Source: Anaerolineae bacterium (GTDB lineage Bacteria; Chloroflexota; Anaerolineae; Promineifilales; Promineifilaceae). From it: a DNA stretch of 64,000 nt. Location of the stretch: positions 1 through 64,000 of the forward strand of contig JADLAX010000074.1 in the NCBI GenBank assembly GCA_020848035.1. Reading direction: 5' to 3'. The first letter of the stretch is position 1, and each line of letters begins with the position of its first letter. A program made the position numbers and the translations under genes. This document shows, in pieces, positions 33,601-42,324 of the stretch. The notes under the pieces are model-generated. The model saw nothing but the letters and a program-made list of their open reading frames with translations, was not told the DNA's origin and ran no database searches.

Positions 33601-34596
33601 ATGACAGAATTCAAATCCGGCAGCCGCCTGGAACGTGTTCTCCGCTCCGGGCGCTTTGCCGTAACCGCCGAACTCAATCCCCCCGACAGCACTGACCCGC
33701 AGGAGGTGTACGACGCCGCCCTGGTGCTCTCTGAAGTGTGCGATGGCATCAACGCCACCGACGCGTCCGGGGCCAACTGCCACATGTCTAGCGTGGCCAT
33801 CTGCGCCCTGCTCACCCGCGCCGGGTACGAACCCGTCTTCCAGGTCTCCTGCCGCGACCGCAACCGCATCGCCATCCAGGGCGATCTGCTGGGCGCGGCG
33901 GCGATGGGTGTGAAAAACGTGCTCTGCCTCACTGGCGACGACGTGACCGCCGGTGACCAGCCGCAGGCCAAGCGTGTGTTCGATTTTGACTCCATTCAGC
34001 TGCTGCGCACCGCCAAAATTATGCGCGATGAAGGGATGTTTTTAAGCGGCCGTAAACTCACCGTACCGCCCCAATTTTTCCTCGGTGCCGCGTCCAACCC
34101 GTTTGTGCCGCCGTTCGACTGGCGGCCGCTGCGCCTGGCCAAAAAAATCGAGGCCGGGGCCGATTTTATCCAGTCGCAGTACTGTTTTGACGTGCCGCGC
34201 TTTAAGGAATTTATGCAGCGGGTGCGCGATTTAGGGCTGCACGAGAAGGCGTTTTACCTGGTGGGCGTTGGTCCACTGCGCTCGGAAAAAACGGCCGAAT
34301 TCATGCGCAGCAAAGTGCCCGGCGTCCATATTCCCGATGCCATCGTGGAGCGGCTGCGCCAGACGCCTAAGGAGCAAAAGCGGGCCGAGGGCAAAAGAAT
34401 TTGCGTCGAAATCATTCAACAGCTGCGCGAGATTGAAGGCGTCTCCGGTGTGCACGTCATGGCCTACCGGCAGGAAGAGCTGGTGGCCGAAATTATTCAG
34501 GAAGCGGGCCTGCTGCCCCGCCCCATGCAGATGGGTTTTGACAGCGGGCATGAAAAGGCGCGGATGCGGCACAGGAAACACGAGACTGGAGATTAG
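33601..34596 (+). CDS. metF: Methylenetetrahydrofolate reductase
   Basis: 331 aa flavin-dependent TIM-barrel enzyme interconverting methyl-THF and methylene-THF. Family features: FAVTAELNPPDSTDPQEV, GINATDASGANCHMSS, NVLCLTGDDVTAGD, FLGAASNPF and GADFIQSQYCFDVPRF. In this operon the likely direction is oxidation of methyl-THF. It is paired with the MetV-like protein just upstream, as in organisms that run the reaction with ferredoxin- or NADH-linked partners. The last few residues (HRKHETGD) run into a GGAGATT repeat. Confidence 0.92.
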   Translation: MTEFKSGSRLERVLRSGRFAVTAELNPPDSTDPQEVYDAALVLSEVCDGINATDASGANCHMSSVAICALLTRAGYEPVFQVSCRDRNRIAIQGDLLGAAAMGVKNVLCLTGDDVTAGDQPQAKRVFDFDSIQLLRTAKIMRDEGMFLSGRKLTVPPQFFLGAASNPFVPPFDWRPLRLAKKIEAGADFIQSQYCFDVPRFKEFMQRVRDLGLHEKAFYLVGVGPLRSEKTAEFMRSKVPGVHIPDAIVERLRQTPKEQKRAEGKRICVEIIQQLREIEGVSGVHVMAYRQEELVAEIIQEAGLLPRPMQMGFDSGHEKARMRHRKHETGD

Positions 34597-34648
34597 AGAT
34601 TGGAGATTGGAGTTTCGAGCCATGTAATCTCTAATCTCCAATCTCCCA
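34586..34648. repeat. GGAGATT heptamer repeat with inverted arm
   Basis: GAGACTGGAGATTAGAGATTGGAGATTGGAG faces TAATCTCTAATCTCCAATCTCC. It covers the metF stop codon and ends a few bases before the ribosome binding site of the next gene. Confidence 0.85.
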
Positions 34649-34659
34649 AAAGGAAAAGT

Positions 34660-35580
34660 ATGGAAACCATCATTAGCTCAAAAACAAAAACTGTCATTAT
34701 TGGGCCGGAACGGCCGTTTACCATCATTGGTGAGCGTATTAATCCCACCGGGCGCAAAGCCCTGGCCCGCGAAATGGCCGCCGACAACTACGACCGCGTC
34801 ATCAGCGACGCCCTGGCCCAGGTGGAAGCCGGGGCGCACATGCTGGATGTCAACGCTGGCATTCCCCTGGCCGACGAACCAGCCATCCTGGCCAAAGCAA
34901 TCAAAATTGTGCAGTCGGTGGTAGACGTACCGCTCTCGATTGACTCCTCGATTGTGGCCGCGCTGGAGAGCGGCCTGGCGGCCTACGAAGGCAAGCCGCT
35001 GGTCAACTCCGTCACTGGCGAGGATGAACGGCTGGAAGCGGTGCTGCCGCTGATCAAGAAGTATGGCGCGGCCGTTATCGGCATCTCCAACGACGAAACG
35101 GGCATCTCTGAAGACCCGGACGTGCGTATGGCCGTGGCCAAAAAGATTGTGGAGCGGGCTATGGACCACGGCATTCCGCGTGAAGATGTGCTGATTGACC
35201 CGCTTGTCATGCCCATTGGCGCGCTGCGCTACGCCGGGCGGCAGGTGTTCAGCATCGTGCACCGCTGCCTGACCGAGCTGAAGGTGAACACCTGCTGCGG
35301 GGCCAGCAACGTCAGCTTTGGCCTGCCCAACCGCCCGCCGCTCAACGCCCACTTCCTGGCGATGGCTATCTCCCACGGCCTCACCTCGGCCATCACTAAT
35401 CCCATCGAGCACGAAATCAAGCAGGGCATCATGGTCGCCGACGTGATGATGGGCAACGATGAAAACTGCGTCAGCTGGATTGCGGCCAACCGCCCTGCGG
35501 CCAACCGCCCGGCGGGTGAAGCCGGTGAAAGCGGCGCACGGGTGCGCCGCGAAGGTCGCCGCCGCCGCGCTGAATCGTAA
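34660..35580 (+). CDS. Methyltetrahydrofolate:corrinoid methyltransferase (pterin-binding)
   Basis: 306 aa pterin-binding TIM barrel of the AcsE/MtgA/MetH-domain group. It transfers methyl between the corrinoid protein and tetrahydrofolate. Motifs: FTIIGERINPTGRK, DVNAGIPLADEP, LSIDSS, NSVTGEDERLEAVLPL and TCCGASNVSFGLPNR. The ATG at 34660 follows AGGAAAA; the open frame upstream to 34600 is a repeat. The last 35 residues are an unusual Ala/Arg-rich tail (NRPAANRPAG, VRREGRRRRAES) made from a small internal duplication. In this run it would pass the betaine-derived methyl to folate. Confidence 0.9.
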   Translation: METIISSKTKTVIIGPERPFTIIGERINPTGRKALAREMAADNYDRVISDALAQVEAGAHMLDVNAGIPLADEPAILAKAIKIVQSVVDVPLSIDSSIVAALESGLAAYEGKPLVNSVTGEDERLEAVLPLIKKYGAAVIGISNDETGISEDPDVRMAVAKKIVERAMDHGIPREDVLIDPLVMPIGALRYAGRQVFSIVHRCLTELKVNTCCGASNVSFGLPNRPPLNAHFLAMAISHGLTSAITNPIEHEIKQGIMVADVMMGNDENCVSWIAANRPAANRPAGEAGESGARVRREGRRRRAES

Positions 35581-35728
35581 GTCAAAAACCGACAAAAATA
35601 TTGACATTTGTCACTTGGCGTGCCACCAAAATTTGGCACACTCTGGTCACAATTTGTCAGACAAATTGTGCGCGTCAACTGGATCCACCAACGCTTTTGC
35701 GTCTAATTTTTCAAGGAGTGAAACCACT
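35581..35728. repeat. Gap before fhs with perfect 23-bp palindrome at 35648-35670
   Basis: The 148 bp gap holds an AT-rich palindrome with arms CACAATTTGTC and GACAAATTGTG around a single A, plus a looser TTGACATTTGTCA and an AAATTTTGGCAC segment nearby. AAGGAG at 35714-35719 is the ribosome binding site for fhs. There is no T-run after the palindrome, so an operator or processing site is as likely as termination. Confidence 0.7.
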
Positions 35729-37624
35729 ATGCCCCATCAATTGCAGAATTTGAAAACGGCCGTTCCCAGCGACATCGAAATCGCTCAAGAGGCCACCCCT
35801 GTACTCATCAACCAAATTGCCGCCGAAGTTGGCCTGCTGCCCGAAGAGCTGGTCCCCTACGGCACCGACAAAGCCAAAATCAAGCTCTCTGTCCGGGAGC
35901 GCCTGGCCGACCGCCCCAATGGCAAATACATCGACGTGACCGCCATTACCCCCACCCCGCTGGGCGAAGGTAAAACCACCACCACCGTTGGCCTCAGCCA
36001 GGCGCTGGGCGCTCATCTGGGCCAGAAAGTGGTCACCTGCATTCGCCAACCCAGCCAGGGGCCGACCTTTGGCATCAAGGGCGGCGCAGCCGGTGGTGGC
36101 TACAGCCAGATCATCCCGATGGAGGACTTTAACCTGCACCTGACCGGCGACATTCACGCCATCACCGCCGCCAACAACCTGCTGGCCGCCGCGATTGACG
36201 TGCGCATTCACCACGAGTCGTACCAGGATGACCAGCGGCTGTTTGAGGCGCTCTGCCCGCTCAACAAAGACGGCAGCCGCAAAATCTCCCCGGTGCAAAT
36301 CAAGCGGCTCAAAAAATTGGGCATTACCAAAACCGATCCCAACGAGCTGACCCCTGAAGAAATCAGCAAATTTGTCCGGCTGGATATTGACCCCAGCACG
36401 ATCACCTGGCGGCGCGTGGTAGACACCAACGACCGCTTTCTGCGCGGCATCACCATCGGCCGTGGCCCGCAAGAAAAGTTAGAGCGGGAAACCGGCTACG
36501 ACATCACCGTGGCCAGCGAGATCATGGCCATTTTGGCCCTCACCACCGACCTGGCCGACATGCGTGAGCGGTTGGGCAGCATGGTCATCGGCCAGAGCAA
36601 AGCTGGTGACGCCATCACCGCCGACGATCTCGGCGTGGGCGGTGCGCTGACCGTGCTCATGAAGGACGCCATCATGCCCACCCTGATGCAGACGCTGGAA
36701 GGCACGCCCGCGCTGGTCCATGCTGGCCCGTTTGCCAACATCGCCCACGGCAACAGCTCCATCGTTGCCGACCAAATCGCCCTCAAGCTGGTTGGCCCCG
36801 ATGGCTACGTGCTCACCGAATCCGGCTTTGGTGCGGACATCGGCATGGAAAAATTCTTCGACATCAAATGCCGCTACAGTGGGCTAATTCCTAACGCCGT
36901 GGTGCTGGTGGCCACGATTCGCGCCCTGAAGATGCATGGCGGTGGTCCTAAAGTAGTAGCAGGCAAGCCGCTCGACAAGGCCTACACCGAAGAAAACCTG
37001 GAACTGCTGGAGAAGGGCTGCGTCAACATGGTGGCCCACATCAAAAATGCGCTGCGCTTTGGCATTCCGGTGGTGGTGGCGGTGAACAAGTTTAAGGACG
37101 ACACGGACAATGAGATCGCCCTGGTGCGTAAAATCGCCAAGGAAGCTGGCGCGGAAGATGCCGTGATGTCTAACCATTGGGCTGAAGGTGGCAAGGGTGC
37201 GGTGGAGTTGGGCAAGGCAGTGATGGCTGCCTGCGAAAAGCCAAGCGACTTCAAGTTCCTCTACCCGCTGGAAATCTCCATCAAAGAAAAAATCGAGACG
37301 ATTGCCAGAGAGATTTACGGCGCGGACGGCGTGGAATATTCCGAGAAGGCGGAAGAGCAGATTGCCGACTACAACCGGCTGGGCTTCGACAAGCTGCCGA
37401 TCTGCATGGCCAAAACGCACCTGAGCCTGAGCCACGATGCCAACCTGAAGGGTCGCCCGACCGGCTTCACGCTGCCCATTCGGGAGATTCGCGCCAGCGT
37501 GGGTGCGGGTTTCCTCTACCCGCTGGTGGGCTCGATGAGCACGATGCCGGGGCTGCCAACACGGCCGTCTTTCTACGACGTTGACCTGGATTTGGAAACC
37601 GGCAAGGTGGTCGGGTTGTTCTAG
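35729..37624 (+). CDS. fhs: Formate-tetrahydrofolate ligase, long (eukaryote-like) form
   Basis: 631 aa. It interconverts formate + ATP + THF with 10-formyl-THF. The P-loop-like TPTPLGEGKTTTTVGL is near residues 74-88. Conserved blocks: RQPSQGPTFGIKGGAAGGGY, MEDFNLHLTGDIHAI, TWRRVVDTNDRFLR, ESGFGADIGMEKFFDI and SVGAGFLYPLVGSMSTMPGLPTRP. It is about 70 residues longer than clostridial enzymes. The RLKKLGITKTDPNELTPEEI insertion and overall wording match the C-terminal domain of eukaryotic C1-THF synthase as I remember it. AAGGAG lies 10 nt before the ATG; the longer open frame from 35459 overlaps the upstream gene and is not used. A terminator follows. Confidence 0.95.
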   Translation: MPHQLQNLKTAVPSDIEIAQEATPVLINQIAAEVGLLPEELVPYGTDKAKIKLSVRERLADRPNGKYIDVTAITPTPLGEGKTTTTVGLSQALGAHLGQKVVTCIRQPSQGPTFGIKGGAAGGGYSQIIPMEDFNLHLTGDIHAITAANNLLAAAIDVRIHHESYQDDQRLFEALCPLNKDGSRKISPVQIKRLKKLGITKTDPNELTPEEISKFVRLDIDPSTITWRRVVDTNDRFLRGITIGRGPQEKLERETGYDITVASEIMAILALTTDLADMRERLGSMVIGQSKAGDAITADDLGVGGALTVLMKDAIMPTLMQTLEGTPALVHAGPFANIAHGNSSIVADQIALKLVGPDGYVLTESGFGADIGMEKFFDIKCRYSGLIPNAVVLVATIRALKMHGGGPKVVAGKPLDKAYTEENLELLEKGCVNMVAHIKNALRFGIPVVVAVNKFKDDTDNEIALVRKIAKEAGAEDAVMSNHWAEGGKGAVELGKAVMAACEKPSDFKFLYPLEISIKEKIETIAREIYGADGVEYSEKAEEQIADYNRLGFDKLPICMAKTHLSLSHDANLKGRPTGFTLPIREIRASVGAGFLYPLVGSMSTMPGLPTRPSFYDVDLDLETGKVVGLF

Positions 37625-37651
37625 CATGTAACCTTGCTGAAAGTTAGCTTC

Positions 37652-37693
37652 AAAAGCTCTCTGGCATGGCAAAAGTGTCAGAGAGCTTTTTTT
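37652..37693 (+). terminator. Rho-independent terminator after fhs
   Basis: AAAAGCTCTCTG (37652-37663) and CAGAGAGCTTTT (37679-37690) form a 12 bp stem with a 15 nt loop, extended by more T. It ends the demethylation run. Confidence 0.92.
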
Positions 37694-37771
37694 AGGTTGA
37701 TCATCTTTTGGGCATGGGTTAAATTCAGTGGCGGAATCATTCAGGACAGCGAAGGGAGAGAAAAGACAACC

Positions 37772-40318
37772 TTGCGTGGCGAAGTAGGTATTGCAAAAAG
37801 CAGGCGAGAGGGAAGATACGGCCGTACGCTGCTCGTCTTTTTAAGTTTTGCCCTGCTCACAATTGTGATGACCTGGCCAGCCGTCGGGCAGCTAGGCAAA
37901 CAAATCCCTGGCACCATTGGCGATTCGTACGTTCATCTTTGGACCTTTACCTGGATAAAAAACAACCTCTTCCAACTAACCAGCCTCGATGCGTTTTACA
38001 CCACTCAAATTTATTATCCGGCTGGTGTTTCTCTGTTAAACCACAACCTTGCCTGGGTCAATTTTGCCGTCTGGCTGCCTCTCCAGGCGATTTTTGGGCC
38101 AGAAGCAGGCTACACAATTGCCTTCCTACTCATTTTTCCCTTCAACGGCTTAGCCGCCTACTTGTTGGCTAAAGAGCTGGAATTGAGCGAAACGGCCGCT
38201 TACCTGACCGGTCTTATCACTTCATTTTGGCCTTACAATCTCTCCCATCACGGCCATCCAAACCTGATCCTCATTGCCTGGATCCTGTTTGCCCTGCTCT
38301 ATCTCCACCGGCTGAGCAAAAACCCAAACTGGCGTAACACAGTTTGGCTGGGTCTCTTTTTAGGCCTTATTGGCATTACCCGCTGGCAGCTGCTGATTAT
38401 GGCAGCCCCCATTGTCGGCATCTATGCCCTTTGGCTGCTGTTTCAAGAAAGGAAAGGGCATCTCTGGCTGCTGTTGCCGAAAATTATTGTCAGCGGCCTG
38501 CTGTCTTTGCTAATCATGCTGCCTTTTTTAACACCTCTGCTCCTTTTTCAGACCAGCCGCGTCGACCCGACAGAAGTCATTCTTGAAGAATTTAACTACC
38601 CTACGGATCTGGTTGCGTACTTTTTGCCGGGCAGTTACCACCCGATCTGGGGCGACAGCATCCGGCCCATTGCCCTGACGTTTGTGGGTAACCACCTCTA
38701 TGTTCGGACGCTTGGCTACACGGCTTTGCTGCTGGTCATTCTTGGTGTGTTCAGGCAATGGCCCCGGGCAAAAACATGGGCGGCCCTGCTCCTTCTTTAC
38801 CTCTTTCTCGCGTTAGGCTCTGACCTTTACATAGCCGGTCAACCTACCATCCCGCTGCCGTTTCGCCTTATCGAAGATTCGTTTCTCATTCAAACGCTGC
38901 GGTTTCCCGATCGGTTTAACGTGATCACGGTCATCCCGTTTAGCCTTTTGGCCGGATTAGGGCTAGAGCACCTATTAAAACGATCACCGTCTACCAATCG
39001 CTCACGTTGGACAACCGGATTGGTCTTTCTTTTGATTTTGTTTGAGTATTTGAATGTTTACCAAATGCTCTCGGTAGAAATCCCAGACTGGTATGACCAG
39101 GTGGCCGCAGATGAGGAGGTTTATTCAATTTTAGACATTCCGGCCTTTGCCCGAGAGAAATCCGACAGCCATTTCATGTATTACCAGCTGTTTCATGGCA
39201 AACCGCTGATTTCGGGCAACATTGCCAGACCCCCGTCTGAATCCATGGTTTTGTTCCAAAGCGTTCCTTTACTTACTCATCTACGAGAAAGCGAGGAAGC
39301 TTCCCCAGAGGTTGCGAATCCCTCTGAGCAGCTGCGACTTCTGGCCGATGCCGACGTTCGCTATGTGGTTTTGCATAAAGAATATCTTTCGCCAAATGAC
39401 GTGCAAAGTTGGAAGACATGGTTTGTTGAACCACCGTGGCATGAAGACGAAGACCTGATCATTTACCTGACAGACAGGCCCCCTATTGAACAAACGGTGT
39501 CGCTGGAAAATATCCTGGTGGGTAACCCAGAGAATCCCGAATTAGGTTTGAATATTGCTAATTTGACCGAAAGGCTTGTTCAAGGGGGCTGGTTGAACCT
39601 CAGTGGGGCCTGGATCAATTTCGACGCACCACTCCCTTCAGAAAATTTGTCGGCCTGTCTTAGGCTGTCTCACACGGGCAGTGATTATTTTTCTGAGCAG
39701 TGCCGCCCCATCTCCGAACAATGGCCGAGCCCGAACTGGCAGAGGGATGAGATTGTCTGGGCCAGCTACCTGTTTCAAATTGATCCGTTTGCCGAAACGG
39801 GGAGCTATGAAGCAACGCTTTCCTTGCAAGCGTCGCAAGGCGAGCCGTTTGGAGAATCAATTTCGCTCGGTTCAGTGCAGGTTGATGCGTTAGGCCGTCA
39901 ATTTGAACCAGCTGATCCAGAAGCGCGCCTGGAAGCGCAATGGGAAGATTTGATCTTTCTGGAAGGGTACGACCTGGAAATCAGCAATGAGTCGCTGGCT
40001 GTTTCGCTGCACTGGTATGCGCCGGAACGGCTGGGCAAATCTTACAAGTTCTTTGTGCACCTGATTAATGTCAGCAGCGGCGAATTGGCAGCCCAGATAG
40101 ATTACGTGCCGCGCGATTGGACCTATCCGACCAACTGGTGGGAAGCTGGTGAACATGTGGTAGACACGGCCGTTCTCCCCCTGGAAAACGTAGGCAGCGG
40201 CACATACCAGCTGCTGGTCGGTATCTACGACCCCGACACTGGCGCGCGGCTCCTGGCCACAGCCAGCCCTGGCGGCAATCCGGTCGATGCCCTTCGGCTA
40301 ACCGAAATCAACCGATGA
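37772..40318 (+). CDS. GT-C type polytopic membrane protein with C-terminal beta module
   Basis: About 848 aa. Around ten TM helices fill residues 15-430. The first loop carries GTIGDSYVHLWTFTWIKNNL, where an Asp in the first extracytoplasmic loop would suit a GT-C glycosyltransferase. The C-terminal half is extracytoplasmic and ends in a beta-sandwich-like module (about 740-840; KFFVHLINVSSGELAAQ, TNWWEAGEHVVDTAVL, YQLLVGIYDPDTGARL) shared with four other proteins here. The true start is uncertain: the frame is open from 37634, but a terminator occupies that part, so I place it at a TTG (37772) after GGGAGAG. It has fewer ACGGCCGT copies than its neighbours. Confidence 0.7.
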   Translation: MRGEVGIAKSRREGRYGRTLLVFLSFALLTIVMTWPAVGQLGKQIPGTIGDSYVHLWTFTWIKNNLFQLTSLDAFYTTQIYYPAGVSLLNHNLAWVNFAVWLPLQAIFGPEAGYTIAFLLIFPFNGLAAYLLAKELELSETAAYLTGLITSFWPYNLSHHGHPNLILIAWILFALLYLHRLSKNPNWRNTVWLGLFLGLIGITRWQLLIMAAPIVGIYALWLLFQERKGHLWLLLPKIIVSGLLSLLIMLPFLTPLLLFQTSRVDPTEVILEEFNYPTDLVAYFLPGSYHPIWGDSIRPIALTFVGNHLYVRTLGYTALLLVILGVFRQWPRAKTWAALLLLYLFLALGSDLYIAGQPTIPLPFRLIEDSFLIQTLRFPDRFNVITVIPFSLLAGLGLEHLLKRSPSTNRSRWTTGLVFLLILFEYLNVYQMLSVEIPDWYDQVAADEEVYSILDIPAFAREKSDSHFMYYQLFHGKPLISGNIARPPSESMVLFQSVPLLTHLRESEEASPEVANPSEQLRLLADADVRYVVLHKEYLSPNDVQSWKTWFVEPPWHEDEDLIIYLTDRPPIEQTVSLENILVGNPENPELGLNIANLTERLVQGGWLNLSGAWINFDAPLPSENLSACLRLSHTGSDYFSEQCRPISEQWPSPNWQRDEIVWASYLFQIDPFAETGSYEATLSLQASQGEPFGESISLGSVQVDALGRQFEPADPEARLEAQWEDLIFLEGYDLEISNESLAVSLHWYAPERLGKSYKFFVHLINVSSGELAAQIDYVPRDWTYPTNWWEAGEHVVDTAVLPLENVGSGTYQLLVGIYDPDTGARLLATASPGGNPVDALRLTEINR

Positions 40319-40364
40319 GTCTAGCTGACAGTCACCTCGGAGGTGACTGTCAGCTAGTAGACTC
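40317..40364. repeat. Long palindrome between convergent genes
   Basis: GAGTCTAGCTGACAGTCACC and its complement GGTGACTGTCAGCTAG meet almost without a loop and continue as TAGACTC. The palindrome touches the stop codons of both convergent genes and may serve as a shared 3' end hairpin. Confidence 0.85.
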
Positions 40365-42324
40365 AAGGCACAACCACAAATGCATTGTCCGGCAACGGCC
40401 GTTCCCCCGCATCCACCCCCGCCAATCGTTCCCCACTCACCCGGTTGTACACGCCCAGGCGAATTTGCAGCGGTTCGCTGCTGGCTGGCCGAGGCAGGCT
40501 TCGCAGGTCGATAACGGCCGTATTCACCGGCCAATCCGCCAGGGGCAGCATGCCCAGCCAGGTGTCGCCATCGGCCTGGGCCACGGGGGGCACCCCCGCC
40601 TGCCCCAGATGCACAAAAACGGTGACCTCCGGCGGCAGCGGCGCGGCGGTGGACCAGGTTAAGCGCACCTCCAGCTGGTCCGGCAAAGTCCGCAGCGCCA
40701 CTTCTTGCAGGCAAATCGTCTCGTCAAAAACCGCCACGCACTCTTGCGAATTGAGCGGTGCCAGACGGCCGACTGCTTGCAATTGGAAACGGCCGTCCGC
40801 CCCATACCGCGTCAAATAAACCCCATCATAATCAACGGCCACGCGCGCCAGCTCAGCGGGCTGGATGATCACGCCGCGCAAATCCACGTCGTACACCTCC
40901 GCCTGCCGCATCTGGTCCACCCACGGCATGCTGTAGCTGGCCGATTCGGCCGTGGCCGTGCTCACCAGCGGCAAAAAATCGTCCAGCTCCGCCACCACCG
41001 GAGCCAGCGTCATGCCCCAGTAACCCAGCGGGAACGGCGGCCGTTTTGGCGCATAACGGTCGGGATAGTTGATGAAGAGCAAACGGCCGTTGTTCGACTC
41101 AGCCAGCGTATCAATGGCTGCCTGCAAATGCGCCGTACCCACGGCATACAGCGTCTCAAACTGGCGCAGCAGCAAACTGCTTTGCAGGGCAACGGCCACC
41201 AGCAGCAGTCGCCCTACCCAGGCCAACCAGGAACGGCCGTTCCGCCCCCACAGCGCACTCACCCACAGCAGCACGATGCCCGGCGCAGCAAGGTGCAGCA
41301 GCCGCGAGGCCAAACTCACGTAGCTAAAGCGCAGCCCAACGATGGCGGGCAGCATACTCATCAAGGCCCAGCCCAGCCCGGCCAGCGCCAGCGCCAACCG
41401 CCTTTGCCGCGCCGCCAGCCACAGCAGCACACCCGTCGTAACCCCCACAATGGCCAGCACGGCAACGGCCGTTACCTGATGATCGGGTGCGTACCCATTC
41501 AATCGGGCCAACAGCGGATAAGCGACACTTTGCAGGAGGTAAACGGCCGTTTTGCCCTCAAAAATCAGCCCGGTGATGCCCTCCTGCCGGGGGGCCTGGG
41601 ACCAACCCGCCACAAACAGCAGCGCCACCAGCGGATAAAGTGAGGGCCACAGCCAGCCAGTTTGCAACGGATGCCGCAGCCAGGAACGGCCGTTTACCCT
41701 CACCTCCGCCCAACTTTGCCCATCCACCTTTACCACCAGCAGCAGCAAAAACGGCACAAACGCCAGCGCCACGCTGCTCTCTTGCAGCAGCATCGCCACA
41801 AAAAACAGCAGCAGGCTGATGCCGTACCAGCTACGGCGCTGCTGCCGCGTGCCCAACAGAAAGAGCAGCCACGCCCCGCCCTGAAACGCGGCGGCCATCG
41901 GCTGCTGCGGCGCAGCCCAGGCGGTCGCCTGGTAAGAAAATGGGAACAGGGCCACCAGAAGAGCCACAAAAAAGGCGGGCAACGGCCGTAACTTTACCAA
42001 TCGAGCAATGGCAAAACTCAGCGCCACCTGGAGCAGGTGCCAGCCAATTTGCAGCCAGTGCAGGGCAAAGGCGTCATACGTGCCGTCGTCGCGCAGGAAA
42101 AAGCTGACATAGAGCATCGTGCCGGGGCGGTAATATTGGAATTCAGGCGTCGGCCGCAGCAGTTCCCACCAGGTGCGCCCGCGCATATGGCTGTACCACA
42201 CCGGATCGTCCCACCAAAAGCCAAAGTGCAGCGACGGCTGGTAATGCCAGAGGGTCAGCAGCAGCAACGCCAGAAAGGCCAGGCGGATGGCCCAGCGGGT
42301 GGAGAGGAACGGCCGTTTACTCAT
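40363..42324 (-). CDS. Polytopic membrane protein, GT-C-like, with C-terminal beta module
   Basis: 653 aa. About eleven TM helices span residues 12-400, with a first loop of the pattern FGFWWDDPVWYSHM (WWDD could supply the catalytic acid of a GT-C enzyme). The extracytoplasmic C-terminal part ends with the module VTVFVHLGQAG, then IRLGVYNRVSGERLAG. The start overlaps the end of the upstream GT39-like gene by 8 bp (ATGAGTAA), so the three minus-strand genes 48.0-40.3 kb form one operon. It is rich in ACGGCCGT. The substrate is unknown; surface glycosylation is inferred. Confidence 0.72.
   Translation of the reverse strand: MSKRPFLSTRWAIRLAFLALLLLTLWHYQPSLHFGFWWDDPVWYSHMRGRTWWELLRPTPEFQYYRPGTMLYVSFFLRDDGTYDAFALHWLQIGWHLLQVALSFAIARLVKLRPLPAFFVALLVALFPFSYQATAWAAPQQPMAAAFQGGAWLLFLLGTRQQRRSWYGISLLLFFVAMLLQESSVALAFVPFLLLLVVKVDGQSWAEVRVNGRSWLRHPLQTGWLWPSLYPLVALLFVAGWSQAPRQEGITGLIFEGKTAVYLLQSVAYPLLARLNGYAPDHQVTAVAVLAIVGVTTGVLLWLAARQRRLALALAGLGWALMSMLPAIVGLRFSYVSLASRLLHLAAPGIVLLWVSALWGRNGRSWLAWVGRLLLVAVALQSSLLLRQFETLYAVGTAHLQAAIDTLAESNNGRLLFINYPDRYAPKRPPFPLGYWGMTLAPVVAELDDFLPLVSTATAESASYSMPWVDQMRQAEVYDVDLRGVIIQPAELARVAVDYDGVYLTRYGADGRFQLQAVGRLAPLNSQECVAVFDETICLQEVALRTLPDQLEVRLTWSTAAPLPPEVTVFVHLGQAGVPPVAQADGDTWLGMLPLADWPVNTAVIDLRSLPRPASSEPLQIRLGVYNRVSGERLAGVDAGERPLPDNAFVVVP

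Noticed and set aside
35459..35728. 90-residue N-terminal extension of Fhs
   Set aside because: It overlaps the upstream methyltransferase gene and an intergenic palindrome; a strong AAGGAG precedes the ATG at 35729, where similarity starts.
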